54,573 nucleotides of DNA from UBA4421 sp028228615 (GCA_028228615.1 JAOJBS010000015.1:1-54573), one strand, 5' to 3'. Counted from the stretch's first letter, positions 1-9,479 are shown. A program made the numbers and translations. The notes: generated by a model from the sequence alone, not told the origin.

Positions 1-227
1 ATTAAGCGGTGATATGGGCGGTCGAAGACGTTGGGGTGGAGTCAGATCTGGGCTATTCTGGGGTGGCAGACTTGGGTCTGCAATGGGAGGTGGCGGCTTA
101 ACCACAGACGGACTGTGAGGCGTCGTGCCCACTCCTGCGTGAGATCCCTGCGAAGATTGTGCATTAAGCGCTGCCACCCTTCGCGCTACACTGCCTTGCT
201 TTATTCCAAGGCTTTCTGCTGATGTGA

Positions 228-845
228 TCATTTCTTCTTTTTTTCTTTTCTTGGAAGTATCGACCGGCAACTTCTGCGGCGCTACTCATAGCAATAACAT
301 TACCGCATTTTTTGTCTGAACCAATGGTTTGGGGTACAAAGGATGCCCTACTCCGGCACTGCCCCGGGTGGTAGGCTCGGCTTACCGCAAACTACGCCGT
401 CATGCTTGCTAATATGTCTGCCTACCAGCCGCCTTGTCCTCCCCGCGTTCGTGAACCTGCATGGGCCACGAAAGAGGCCGCCAAAACCACTGTATTAGCA
501 ACACTGGTTGACACTTCGTTGATGATTGTCAGCTGTTCTATAGTTCGACCTGTCTAGACGACAACCTCAACTGCTTACTTACTACTTATCATTGCTAAAA
601 CCGATGCAGAACTGGGGTCTGATAAATCCAGCTCGCAAGAATATTGTTTTGCTTGCACCACGACCAATATTTTTATTGAGAACTCTGTCACCATTTCAGG
701 CAACATCTCGTTTACAAAAGCCGCGTTTGTCACTGCTACTAAGGCCTTGAATCAGCGGCATAACCCTAGCAAAAAACATCTAGCGCTTCCTAAAGCTAAT
801 CAAAAATACCTTGAGAGCACAAAAGTTTATGTGGTCGCTGAATAG
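228..845 (+). pseudogene. Probable dead gene with two in-frame TAG codons
   Basis: Read in the frame that starts after a TGA at 225-227, about 205 codons run to a TAG at 843-845 with only two internal stops, both TAG (372-374 and 555-557). Random sequence with three stops in 64 codons would be expected to show several times more. The first third contains a hydrophobic stretch (SAALLIAITLPHFL) that could be a decayed signal peptide. It is followed by a segment with a Pro-rich patch and a V-L-A-T-L-V-D-T pattern loosely like the C-terminal domain of TonB-type energy transducers. I do not recognise the rest. No clear start codon or ribosome site was found. A pseudogene is the simplest reading; chance is not excluded. 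Confidence 0.33.
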
Positions 846-1012
846 TTATAGCGGAGTGATCAATAACTCTGCCTTGATCGTTAAAAGCCCAAAACTTACC
901 GACTCCACGATTTAATATTGCACATTCCCTTCCTGAGACCAATTAAGGCTCGGCATGCAACAATAGAAAATTTTTGATCCTTGCTTGAGCGGACATTCGT
1001 AGAATCGGGTAA

Positions 1013-1180
1013 AAGTCCTCGCTGCTAAGTGCTAGCCAGCTCGCCTTTAATATTGCCTTTACCGGTACCTACCGCTGCAGAGCAGATCTTAAAGCTGTGG
1101 TGTCTAACATCGCTGACACAAGAGTACTCGCGCGCCTTTCTAGCAAAATATCGCAATTCCTTGTTTGGCAAGCAGCATAG
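1013..1180 (+). pseudogene. Short coding-like fragment, unassigned
   Basis: An open stretch of 55 codons runs between a TAA (1010-1012) and a TAG (1178-1180). Its residue composition looks protein-like (for example ADLKAVVSNIADTRVLARL, predicted helical), but there is no start codon with a ribosome site. It is in a different frame from the broken frame at 228-845 and about 170 bases downstream. It could be the 3' remnant of the same decayed gene or a chance open frame. Confidence 0.18.
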
Positions 1181-1183
1181 GCC

Positions 1184-1387
1184 CTAACCAAACAAGGCGT
1201 CTCCAATCTCTACAACGATTATAGTAAGGACAAAAACGCCAATAAGGGCCGCCAATACCTTAAGAGAGACTTTTAGCGCACCCACGAAGTCACCGCGAGA
1301 CTTTATCCCACCGCGAAGCCAAACCATAAAAACCAATGTCGACGGCAGGCCAAAAACCACAAGAAATATCGCTACAAACAGACCCAT
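1184..1387 (-). CDS. Small two-helix membrane protein, unknown function
   Basis: This 67-residue protein has two predicted membrane segments, roughly residues 3-23 (FVAIFLVVFGLPSTLVFMVWL) and 40-62. The short basic connector contains RGGIKSRGD. The start ATG is preceded by AAGG at a good spacing, which supports translation. I do not recognise a family. It sits just downstream of, and on the same strand as, the DUF1501/DUF1800 pair, 90 bases after the DUF1501 stop, so it may be the last gene of that transcript. Function unknown; inner-membrane location is inferred from the helices. Confidence 0.5.
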   Translation of the reverse strand: MGLFVAIFLVVFGLPSTLVFMVWLRGGIKSRGDFVGALKVSLKVLAALIGVFVLTIIVVEIGDALFG

Positions 1388-1477
1388 CTAATACCTTGTA
1401 ACGGCTAGTAATGCCGTTAGTTAGAAAAATATTTGCACCATTCATCCAAAACTATGCAGATCTACTAAGAAGCGCTT

Positions 1478-2833
1478 TTAGCGAAATAACCCAAAATCCA
1501 CATCATCAAAATTCGCTAGACCTGGAAAAATTTCAAGAATTTCTGACCCGCTCAACCCAAACCATTTAGCTAAGTTAGATGCATATTGCTCTACGCTAAC
1601 GTCTGGTATTGACAGATTGTAGAGCATCTTGTCGGTCTCAACATCGAAAGCTGGAATTTCTCCAATCATCTGACCACCCTTCACCGGAGTCCCCATAACA
1701 AAATAATGGCCACCCCAGCCATGGTCAGTGCCATTGGCGTTAATGGTGGGTGTACGACCAAAATCAGACTGACTAAAGGCCACCACACGCTGGTCAACAG
1801 CTCGTGCTTCAAGGTCGTTTTGAAATGCTTCCAGATTTTCAAACAACGCAGATACTAAAATCGGAAGGTCTCGATCCTGATTGTCATGGGTATCGTAACC
1901 ATGCATTTGAACCATGATTACTTGACGATTTTGATTAAGGCTGGGCGCTGCTTCAACTAACCGCGCCGCCATTTTGAGCTGTTGTTGAAAACTGGTTGCC
2001 GCATGACCGGTTGTGGCTGGATAGCTTATTTGTGTTTCGTTTGTATTTGTCAGTACTTCAGCAAGATCCGCTGCGTTTTCTAAGGTGCGTATATTCCTGG
2101 CTGCCAGCTCAGACCCCATGAGATTAGCGCGCTGTTGATTCTGGAGGTTATAGAAGAGTGCTTGCTGCTCGGGTACCGAGTTTTCGTCATAGATACGCGG
2201 AATATTTTGCACACCCCGCGGATCTACAGTAAATGTGGGCATGTTCAGGGTGGTTGTGAATAGCTGAGAATTATCTAACGATATATTCGGCGTGATTGTC
2301 GTTGACTGCAGTTGCATCAGCTCTAGCATCCGCGCGCCCCAACCTTCTCGCGCATTTGGATCCATCCCGGCACTTTGCCAGAGGTTTACCTGAGAGTTAT
2401 GTGAGCCAATAAAAATGGGCATGGCATTTTCGTTTTGCTCAATCATTGATTTTGAAGTCGGTTGGCGAAGAGGGCCAACGTTACTGACCCAAGAAAGCTT
2501 ATCCCCCTGAAACAGATTTGCCATGCTCTGACAAAAAGCGGGCGCGGCAAAATCAGGTAGACCAAAATCAATCAACTCCTCTTGCTCGACTGCAAGATTT
2601 TGGCGGATATTCGTATAGCGCGTATAGGCATCGTTTGTGGACGGAATAATTAAACCCAGCGAGTCCATGCCGCCATGCAAAAAGACCATGACGAGCGTTT
2701 TATAGTCTGTTGGGGCAGCGCTGCTGGCTGCGGCTAGATTGCTTAACAGCCCCAAGCCAGACCCCAAAAACAAATTACTAGACGATACCCCGACTGAGGC
2801 CAAACCAGATCTTAGGAATGTTCTTCGATCCAT
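1478..2833 (-). CDS. DUF1501 family secreted protein (Tat signal)
   Basis: This is a 451-residue member of the DUF1501 family, distantly related to sulfatase/alkaline-phosphatase-fold proteins. The N-terminus has a twin-arginine signal (RRTFLRSGL) and a hydrophobic stretch up to about residue 38, so export of a folded protein by Tat is likely. Family hallmarks seen are VMVFLHGGMDSL near residue 50, the QMHGYDTHDNQ segment and SDFGRTPTIN...GTDHGWGGHYF in the C-terminal third, which are presumed metal/active-site loops. The start has AGGAGA seven bases upstream. It lies ten bases downstream of the DUF1800 gene, the usual partner arrangement for these two families. The substrate is not known for the family. 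Confidence 0.88.
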   Translation of the reverse strand: MDRRTFLRSGLASVGVSSSNLFLGSGLGLLSNLAAASSAAPTDYKTLVMVFLHGGMDSLGLIIPSTNDAYTRYTNIRQNLAVEQEELIDFGLPDFAAPAFCQSMANLFQGDKLSWVSNVGPLRQPTSKSMIEQNENAMPIFIGSHNSQVNLWQSAGMDPNAREGWGARMLELMQLQSTTITPNISLDNSQLFTTTLNMPTFTVDPRGVQNIPRIYDENSVPEQQALFYNLQNQQRANLMGSELAARNIRTLENAADLAEVLTNTNETQISYPATTGHAATSFQQQLKMAARLVEAAPSLNQNRQVIMVQMHGYDTHDNQDRDLPILVSALFENLEAFQNDLEARAVDQRVVAFSQSDFGRTPTINANGTDHGWGGHYFVMGTPVKGGQMIGEIPAFDVETDKMLYNLSIPDVSVEQYASNLAKWFGLSGSEILEIFPGLANFDDVDFGLFR

Positions 2834-2842
2834 AAATATCTC

Positions 2843-4942
2843 CTATCGTTGTAACGAGTATTCTGGCGACAACGAAATTTGATAAACCAAACCACCCAGC
2901 AATGAATGAATATCAGCCGTTCGATGAGCCTCCGACGAGTAGTAATCAGCAGCTAGCTTTTGCTCTATTCTTGGCGAATAAAAACTATACAACTCATTCT
3001 TCATCGATTCAGAAAGCTGTCCTTGTGTCATATATTCGTCGAGGAAATCAATCGCTGCGCTCAGATTCGAAGTTTCAAGCCGATCAGTGACCGGCGATAA
3101 GTCATGTATCAACGCTGAATTGAGGCGTTCGGTTGACTCTTCAGAAGGATCCACTGAATGCCAAAATTCACGTTGCTCGCGAGTCGATACATAAGCAATC
3201 GGCGATGCATCAGCAACAATCGTTTCCGGGGTGACAACCTGAAGCTCTGGCGCCACCAGCCCTAGATCAGCAAATGCCTTATTGGGTGTGTGTGTGGGAC
3301 TGTAAAAATTGAAAACGCTGTGCGCCCCTAAAAATGTCTGGCTTGGGCGGTTGCGCAAAAAGTTTTGACTTCCCGCATAGCTGCCGACATTAAATAGACG
3401 GTTAAAATTGACGAATTTTAACAGCGGGTCTTTAACTCTACCAAAATTTTGTGCCTGCTCTGATGGCTTTGCGCGGGCTTCAGGATCAAATAAAACAGCT
3501 TGTATTACTGACGCTAAATTGCCGCGCTGACTATCTGAGTTGCTATTAAAAACCGCAGCAACACGCTCTAAATAACCCGCGGATGGATTGCTCGTCACAA
3601 AATTTTTGATCAAGTGTCGAGCGACAAAAGGCCCCAAATTTGGGTGGTAAAATAAACTGTCTAATGTCACTTCAAGGCTGTCATGCGGGGATGCCCCGGC
3701 CGGCACGTAATAATTGCGTAAGAGTTTTTTTGCTGTTTTTTGATGGAATTCTTCGTAGGCAGTCATAGGTGCTAACCGGTCTTGCCAGTCTATCGAATGA
3801 AACGTATCACCAAATTTGTAGGATTCTTGGTCAGCAAAATACCAACCGGTAAGAGCCGCCGCATAATTTTGCACGTCTACTGGACTATAGGTCTGTCTTG
3901 GCAGGCTCGTGGCCTCGTCGAGTATCGGGCTGCCATCCTGATTAAGAAGTTGCAAGCCTACTGTAAACAACTGCATAACTTCTCGGGCAAAGTTTTCATC
4001 CGGCCGGATATTCCTTTCTGGATCTGATTTTTCATTACCAAGCATCGCCAGATACATACCCATAGCCGGATGCAAAGTCACATCACGCAGCAAATCCCGA
4101 TAATTCCCAAAGGCATGACGATGCAAAGTATCGACATAACCCATAGTCAATTGATCATGGCTTGCGAAATCAAATTGATCAGAAATAACAAATAGCTGAC
4201 TCAATGCGTAGGTCATGCGCTGACGCAACTGATCTGGCTTCGTCAGCGCATTAAGCATGAAGGTTTCATGGCTTAGTTGCTTAAAGTTAGCATTTTCACC
4301 GCTGTCGACATCATCGAACTCTGCAGCAATTGATGCCCAGGCTGCGCTGTAAAAATTTGGCTCCGCAGAAACTTGTTCTTTAAACCAGGCCTCACCGCCT
4401 TGCTCAATCAAGGCGTCGATGTCGCCGTCTCTTGGTCCAAAGGTACCTTGATAAAGCAAACGGACAGCATCCGTTCGATTTTTTAGCGTTGCTGCCGGCG
4501 GGGCAGTGTTCACAAAGCTTGGCAATGGATCTGGTGTAGGCAATGAAGGTGTAATGAGCAGAGAAGTTCGTCCTATACCGCCTCGCCCATCAGTGACTTC
4601 TAGGTAGACTGTAAATGCGCCCCCCATATCTGGTTCAAATTCAACCGATCCGGCATCTATAGACGTGAGCTTGGCGTAACTTCCAACCGGCGCGTCGAGT
4701 CGCCATTGCGCGGTCAAATTATCGCTATCGTCATCCGTACTCGAGGCGGATGAGAGTTTTATAACCCTTCCCGCGGTGTAATCAGCAGCCAATGCATCAA
4801 TAACGGCTACTGGCGTTTTATTACTTTGGGCTTGCATGGTCGCACTGATGTCGCTTGACCCGCTTGCACTTCCGCCTCCGCCACCACAGGCAGTGACCAA
4901 AATGGTGATTGCTAACCCACAAAGGGTTTTGATTAACCTCAT
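2843..4942 (-). CDS. DUF1800 family lipoprotein
   Basis: A DUF1800 (PF08811-type) protein of 699 residues from the chosen ATG. The longest frame begins 18 codons earlier at a TTG. I prefer the ATG because it opens directly into a lipoprotein signal (LCGLAITILVTAC followed by five Gly), with the lipidated Cys around residue 19. No strong ribosome site precedes either start; a GGAGG lies about 33 bases before the ATG. Residues about 45-140 look like a PKD/cadherin-like beta domain (TPVAVIDALAADYTAGRVI, then a GRGGIGRTSLLI end). The DUF1800 body follows, with RQRMTYALSQLFVIS and NFAREVMQLFTVGL. It forms a two-gene unit with the downstream DUF1501 gene. An outer-membrane-anchored role is inferred; the activity is unknown. 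Confidence 0.86.
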   Translation of the reverse strand: MRLIKTLCGLAITILVTACGGGGGSASGSSDISATMQAQSNKTPVAVIDALAADYTAGRVIKLSSASSTDDDSDNLTAQWRLDAPVGSYAKLTSIDAGSVEFEPDMGGAFTVYLEVTDGRGGIGRTSLLITPSLPTPDPLPSFVNTAPPAATLKNRTDAVRLLYQGTFGPRDGDIDALIEQGGEAWFKEQVSAEPNFYSAAWASIAAEFDDVDSGENANFKQLSHETFMLNALTKPDQLRQRMTYALSQLFVISDQFDFASHDQLTMGYVDTLHRHAFGNYRDLLRDVTLHPAMGMYLAMLGNEKSDPERNIRPDENFAREVMQLFTVGLQLLNQDGSPILDEATSLPRQTYSPVDVQNYAAALTGWYFADQESYKFGDTFHSIDWQDRLAPMTAYEEFHQKTAKKLLRNYYVPAGASPHDSLEVTLDSLFYHPNLGPFVARHLIKNFVTSNPSAGYLERVAAVFNSNSDSQRGNLASVIQAVLFDPEARAKPSEQAQNFGRVKDPLLKFVNFNRLFNVGSYAGSQNFLRNRPSQTFLGAHSVFNFYSPTHTPNKAFADLGLVAPELQVVTPETIVADASPIAYVSTREQREFWHSVDPSEESTERLNSALIHDLSPVTDRLETSNLSAAIDFLDEYMTQGQLSESMKNELYSFYSPRIEQKLAADYYSSEAHRTADIHSLLGGLVYQISLSPEYSLQR

Positions 4943-5261
4943 TCGGCGATTTTTTTGTACGTCACGATCGAGCTTGAAACCTCCCTCAAATTCCAACAGC
5001 GATATTCTACCAAAAAAATTTCAGATTGGCCCTAAAAGCGCGATTATTTGAATCACTTCAGACCAGCACTTGTACAGGGCTTTTCGTCGGGTGGCCGGCA
5101 CGTATCTGCCAAAACACCGATTTAATAATCCGGTTGGACTAGGCCGAGGCCTTCCGGCTTCAGAGCAATCTGCTCGCCGTTCGCGCGACCACGCAGCTGG
5201 CCTCAACCAATCATCTTGGGCGCTACCCTCTTCCCTTCTAGCGGAGGGAGCGGGGGGTAAA
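4943..5261. other. Intergenic, DUF1800 promoter side and tRNA 3' flank
   Basis: This stretch of about 320 bases lies between the DUF1800 start and the 3' end of tRNA-Val. A minus-strand open frame (5021-5206) has protein-like residues in its last third but no ribosome site or recognised family, so I do not call it. The first 55 bases hold the alternative in-frame TTG start of the DUF1800 gene. No clear promoter or terminator was identified. Confidence 0.4.
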
Positions 5262-5338
<77 letters not shown>

Positions 5339-5611
5339 AGAATTTTGCTGCGCTGCTTTTTCGAGTAAGCTGACTTGCACCGCTTCGTTGCGAAACAGGA
5401 TGCCTTTAGTGGCGGCTTTTGTCTCGTCTTCAGCACTGAAGGCGAGCGATGATAGCGCCTCTCTTCTGCGGCATCAAGGCGCGCTGAGCAAACCACCCTC
5501 CCACTGCCGTTGGCAGCAGGCTCAATCGACAGCTAAGGATTCAGCGCAGTCCGGTGGAGTAACTCAAAACAAAATAAGTGCTGGAGTGAACCACGGCAGA
5601 TTGAAGTCTTT

Positions 5612-7633
5612 TCAGCCCAGTAACTGCTTTTGCCGCAACTGATGTAATTGATCTCGCACATGTGCCGCCTCTTCAAACTCCAAATCTTGGGCGTGCTTGA
5701 GCATCTGCTTTTCCATTTGCGTAATCAGCTTGCCCAGCGCCTTGGGACTATCCGGAACAATAATGGGCTGGACCTTGTTGCCACGCTTAGATTTAGGACC
5801 GGTACTGGTTGAGCGTGCGCCCTCCATCACATCTGCAATGCTCTTAGTAACAGACTTCGGTACGATACCGTGTATTTTATTGTGCTCTATCTGTTTTTCG
5901 CGCCGACGGCCCGTTTCGCCCATGGCGCGTTCCATAGAACCGGTAATTTTGTCCGCGTATAGTATGGCGCGGCCATTGAGGTTTCTTGCTGCACGCCCCA
6001 TGGTTTGAATCAGCGAGCCTTCTGAGCGCAGGAAGCCTTCTTTGTCGGCGTCCAGTATTGCCACTAAACTCACTTCGGGCATGTCTAACCCTTCTCGCAA
6101 CAAGTTAATGCCCACCAGCACATCAAATTCGCCTAAACGCAGATCGCGGAGAATTTCCATCCGCTCAACGGTATCGATGTCTGAATGTAGATAGCGCACG
6201 CGGATACCGTGCTCATCGAGATATTCCGTTAGATCTTCCGACATACGCTTGGTGAGCGTGGTCACTAAAACACGTTCATTGTTGGCAATAACCAACCTGA
6301 TCTCCCCCAGCAGATCATCCACTTGATTGCCTGCGGGCCGCACTTCAACCGGCGGGTCTAACAAACCCGTTGGCCGCACCACCTGCTCAACTATCGGCGC
6401 ATTTTGTTGTGCTTCATATTTACCCGGCGTGGCAGAAACAAATATCATTTGTGGCGATAACCGTTCCCATTCTTCAAAACGCAGCGGACGGTTATCTAAA
6501 GCTGACGGCAGGCGAAATCCATAGCCAACCAAATTCTCTTTACGCGCACGGTCGCCCTTAAACATGGCGCCAATTTGCGGCACGGTGACATGAGACTCGT
6601 CTATAACCAACAGCGCATTGCTGGGCAGATAGTCAAACAGCGTAGGCGGCGCTTCGCCCGGTCCTCGCCCTGAAAGGTAGCGCGAATAGTTTTCAATGCC
6701 AGAGCAGTAACCGAGCTCTTTAATCATCTCCAGGTCAAACTGAGTCCTTTGCTCTAAACGCTGGGCCTCTACCAACTTGTTATTGTCTTTGAGGTGTTTC
6801 AAGCGGTCTTTCAGTTCTTCTCTAATGTCATCTAAAACAGACAACATGCGCTCTCTTGGCGTGACGTAATGCGACTTAGGGAACACCGTGTACCTTGGCA
6901 CGCGGTTTAAAATCTCGCCGGTAAGCGGGTCAAAGATAGACAGCTCTTCAATTTCATCATCGAACAAGGATATGCGCAGCGCGTCTTTTTCTGACTCCGC
7001 TGGGAACACATCTATAATGTCCCCTCTCACGCGATAGTTACCGCGTTGAAAAACAACATCGTTACGCTCGTACTGCAAATCTGTTAGGAGTTTAAGAATT
7101 TGCCGCTGTTCTAGCTTATCGCCGCGGTCCAAATGCAAAACCATCTGCAAGTAGGACTGCGGGTCACCAAGACCATAAATTGCGGAAACTGAAGCCACAA
7201 TAATTGCATCATCGCGCTGTAATAGAGCCTTGGTTGCGCTCAAGCGCATCTGTTCAATGTGCGCGTTTACCGAGGAATCTTTCTCTATAAAGGTATCTGA
7301 GGCAGGCACATAGGCTTCGGGCTGGTAGTAGTCGTAGTAGGAAACAAAATACTCTACTGAATTATTTGGGAAGAACTCTTTGAACTCACCATACAGTTGG
7401 GCAGCAAGGGTTTTGTTGGGTGCAAGAATCAGGGTCGGTCGTTGCGACTGCTCAATGACATTGGCGATGGAGAACGTCTTGCCTGAGCCAGTTACACCCA
7501 AAAGAGTTTGATGCGCCAAACCTGCGTCCAGCCCTTCAACCAATGCCTTTATTGCTGCAGGTTGGTCTCCAGCTGGCTCAAAGGGGCTGACAACTTTTAA
7601 ATTTGGGTCACTGTGATCTGACGAGGTTTGCAC
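5612..7633 (-). CDS. uvrB: Excinuclease ABC subunit B (UvrB)
   Basis: UvrB is the DNA-damage-verifying helicase-like subunit of UvrABC nucleotide excision repair in the cytoplasm. At 673 residues it has the normal family length. It has Walker A GVTGSGKT at residues 46-53 and the DNA-inserting beta-hairpin with its tyrosines (YYDYYQPEAYVP) at about 99-110. DESH is the DExx motif, and the helicase motifs include MIFVSATPG and QTMGRAARN. A C-terminal UVR (UvrC-binding) domain lies at about 635-668 (LEFEEAAHVRDQLHQL). The start is a GTG with only a weak AGG site, but the beginning of the conserved region (PFEPAGDQPAAI) fixes it within a few codons. It is a stand-alone gene downstream of tRNA-Val. 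No LexA-type box was recognised upstream. Confidence 0.98.
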   Translation of the reverse strand: MQTSSDHSDPNLKVVSPFEPAGDQPAAIKALVEGLDAGLAHQTLLGVTGSGKTFSIANVIEQSQRPTLILAPNKTLAAQLYGEFKEFFPNNSVEYFVSYYDYYQPEAYVPASDTFIEKDSSVNAHIEQMRLSATKALLQRDDAIIVASVSAIYGLGDPQSYLQMVLHLDRGDKLEQRQILKLLTDLQYERNDVVFQRGNYRVRGDIIDVFPAESEKDALRISLFDDEIEELSIFDPLTGEILNRVPRYTVFPKSHYVTPRERMLSVLDDIREELKDRLKHLKDNNKLVEAQRLEQRTQFDLEMIKELGYCSGIENYSRYLSGRGPGEAPPTLFDYLPSNALLVIDESHVTVPQIGAMFKGDRARKENLVGYGFRLPSALDNRPLRFEEWERLSPQMIFVSATPGKYEAQQNAPIVEQVVRPTGLLDPPVEVRPAGNQVDDLLGEIRLVIANNERVLVTTLTKRMSEDLTEYLDEHGIRVRYLHSDIDTVERMEILRDLRLGEFDVLVGINLLREGLDMPEVSLVAILDADKEGFLRSEGSLIQTMGRAARNLNGRAILYADKITGSMERAMGETGRRREKQIEHNKIHGIVPKSVTKSIADVMEGARSTSTGPKSKRGNKVQPIIVPDSPKALGKLITQMEKQMLKHAQDLEFEEAAHVRDQLHQLRQKQLLG

Positions 7634-7904
7634 AAAAATTGCCTAGAATTTAATAAGCTGAAGTTACCATCCCCTTTCAGCGATCGCCAATGGAAGGGTC
7701 TCAAAGGCGATAAATGTCCGAGAAAAGGACCAAGATTAAAGGGGTTCAATGTGTAGTCGCTCACGGAAGCTAAATAAAAGCCGACTACGCGGTCATGGAG
7801 AATAGGTGAGGCAGAGGAATGAACGCGAACAGCTGGCCTGCCGACCCTAGTAGGCGACAGGCACTCATTCGAACTGCTGACTCAGACCCGCCAGCAACGA
7901 GATC

Positions 7905-8165
7905 TTAGTCTTCTTTTGGCGCTTCAGCGGCAGCGTCTTCTGCTGGAGCCTCTTCGGCAGCGGCTTCTTCAACCACCTCTTCTACTTCTTCTACTACTTC
8001 TTCTACTACAGGCGCTGCAACCGCTAATTTGATCAGCTCATGCTTGCTTAAGATCGCTGCTTTCTCATCGCCATTGATCGCTTTTTTGTTAGCGTCTTCT
8101 ACCGCGTAACGCTCATCACGACGTTGGTAAATAGTATATTCATCAGTTTTTACAACAGCTTTCAT
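7905..8165 (-). CDS. Small acidic-tailed protein, unknown function
   Basis: 86 residues from the chosen ATG at 8165. The frame extends four codons further, but a GGAG seven bases upstream of this ATG makes it the likely start. Residues 1-50 are a mixed-charge, probably folded region (DEYTIYQRRDERYAVEDANK, then DEKAAILSKHELIKLA). The last 35 residues are an almost pure Glu/Ala/Val/Pro tail, predicted acidic and disordered or helical. The N-terminal part resembles small uncharacterised gammaproteobacterial proteins (possibly the DUF6316 type, not verified). It is divergent from fpr with 285 bases between them. Function unknown. Confidence 0.65.
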   Translation of the reverse strand: MKAVVKTDEYTIYQRRDERYAVEDANKKAINGDEKAAILSKHELIKLAVAAPVVEEVVEEVEEVVEEAAAEEAPAEDAAAEAPKED

Positions 8166-8450
8166 AGGAGTCTCCAATACAAAGGGATAATTAAAGGGTG
8201 CCGGCTAATGCTTAGTGAACAGCTTGACTTTCCCAGCAGTCGCGCAGGTTACTCTTTTGTGGCAAATCCTTAAAGCCCAATCACACCCGCTAAGCCCCCC
8301 ATGCACCGCTAAAAACCGGTTTTATCGCGTAATAATTAAATATCAATCTATCTATATGCCATCTAGTTACTAACGGGCGCTCGCTTTATTAGCTAATTCG
8401 TCTAAAATTCTGCGCTCATATTTCCAGACAGTTACCGCGAAGAAAATCTC

Positions 8451-9227
8451 ATGGCAGCACTAATGACCGAGCGTGTGACCCACGTCCACCATTGGAACGA
8501 TACTTTATTCAGCTTTCGAACAACCCGTGATCAATCGTTCAGATTCAAAAATGGTCACTTTGTAATGATTGGACTTCCTGCCGAGGAAGGCCGCCCCCTG
8601 CTGCGCGCGTATAGTATTGCCAGTGCAAATCACGAACATGAGCTAGAGTTTTTCAGCATTAAGGTGCCAGACGGCCCGCTAACGGCTAAGTTGCAAAGGC
8701 TTAAAGTGGGCGACGAAGTAATGGTTGGCAAAAAGCCCACAGGAACATTAGTACCTGACAACATGTTACCTGGACGTTTTTTGTATTTGATTAGCACCGG
8801 AACAGGTCTTGCGCCCTTTATGAGCATCATCAAAGATCCAGAAATTTACGATCAGTTTGACCGCGTCATACTCACTCACGGGGTGCGCGAAGTGTCTGAA
8901 CTGGCCTATGCCGACTATATAGAAAACGAACTGCCCAACGATGAATTCATGGGCGAGATGATTCGCGAAAAGCTCGTCTACTACCCTACTGTGACTCGAG
9001 AGGACTACAAAAATACCGGGCGTCTTACCGACCTCATGCGTAGCGGTAAGCTGTTTGAAGATTTAGGCCAGCCTAAACCTACGGTAGCCGATGACCGCTT
9101 TATGATTTGCGGCGGCCCAAGCATGCTTAAAGAAATTGTAGAAGTCATTGAAGCAGACGGTTTTGAAGAAGCACGCAATGTGCATCCTGGCCACTATGTA
9201 ATTGAACGCGCTTTCGTAGAGTCTTAG
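8451..9227 (+). CDS. fpr: Ferredoxin--NADP(+) reductase
   Basis: A 258-residue flavoprotein that passes electrons between NADPH and ferredoxin or flavodoxin in the cytoplasm, often tied to oxidative-stress and Fe-S metabolism. The FAD-binding barrel has the RAYSIAS motif at about residues 49-55. The NADP domain begins at LISTGTGLAPFMSII (about 104-118) and includes MICGGPSML near residue 220. The tail ends YVIERAFVES, as in the bacterial subclass in which the C-terminus lies over the flavin. The full length matches the family. The start ATG sits about 11 bases after a GAAG. It appears monocistronic: a weak hairpin (9312-9332) follows and the next promoter begins at 9419. Confidence 0.95.
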   Translation: MAALMTERVTHVHHWNDTLFSFRTTRDQSFRFKNGHFVMIGLPAEEGRPLLRAYSIASANHEHELEFFSIKVPDGPLTAKLQRLKVGDEVMVGKKPTGTLVPDNMLPGRFLYLISTGTGLAPFMSIIKDPEIYDQFDRVILTHGVREVSELAYADYIENELPNDEFMGEMIREKLVYYPTVTREDYKNTGRLTDLMRSGKLFEDLGQPKPTVADDRFMICGGPSMLKEIVEVIEADGFEEARNVHPGHYVIERAFVES

Positions 9228-9311
9228 TCCGCGAAAGCCTTCTCTCCCGCGATCTGGCGATCCGATAGTAGAAAACATTAGGCTAAAAAGAAAAGCACCG
9301 CCGCCGCCCAG

Positions 9312-9337
9312 CGCTGGCAAAACCTACCAGCGGTTTT
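9312..9337 (+). terminator. Weak hairpin terminator after fpr
   Basis: CGCTGG (9312-9317) can pair with CCAGCG (9327-9332) around a nine-base loop, followed by GTTTT. The stem is short and the T-run poor, so it is a tentative terminator for fpr. Confidence 0.3.
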
Positions 9338-9418
9338 CCTAATCACTACGTTCCCCTGCTTTCAGCACCGGAACAGCGCTTTGGTGATCCAAATTTGTTA
9401 CCCAGCGTAACAAAACTC

Positions 9419-9446
9419 TTGAGAACTATAGAAAACTCGCTATTAT
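9419..9446 (+). promoter_or_regulatory. Sigma70-like promoter of the GntR-RND operon
   Basis: TTGAGA (9419-9424) and TATTAT (9441-9446) are separated by 16 bases, close to the sigma70 consensus. Transcription would start near 9453, directly at the tandem palindromes, about 105 bases upstream of the regulator ATG. Confidence 0.6.
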
Positions 9447-9454
9447 GCCTCGCC

Positions 9455-9479
9455 TGGTCTGACCAACATGGTCGGACCA
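9455..9479 (+). promoter_or_regulatory. Tandem GntR/FadR-type operators
   Basis: Two perfect 11-base palindromes of the form TGGTC-N-GACCA occur: TGGTCTGACCA (9455-9465) and TGGTCGGACCA (9469-9479), with centres 14 bases apart. The half-site matches the core bound by FadR-subfamily GntR regulators (the E. coli FadR core is TGGTC-N-GACC). They lie just downstream of the -10 box and upstream of a FadR-type regulator, so autorepression of the efflux operon is the natural reading (inference). Confidence 0.7.

Larger units (their letters stand above)
1..1183. other. Region without an intact gene
   Basis: No open frame here has a convincing ribosome site and recognisable product. The 63-codon frame near the left edge (31-222) is compositionally odd and unsupported. 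The only structure I see is a long coding-like plus-strand frame broken by two TAG codons (228-845) and a second shorter open stretch in another frame (1013-1180); both are listed separately. The rest looks like decayed or intergenic DNA. No tRNA, repeat array or clear terminator was seen. Confidence 0.5.

Noticed and set aside
5021..5206. Minus-strand 61-codon open frame after tRNA-Val
   Set aside because: The last third looks protein-like, but it has no ribosome site or recognised relative.
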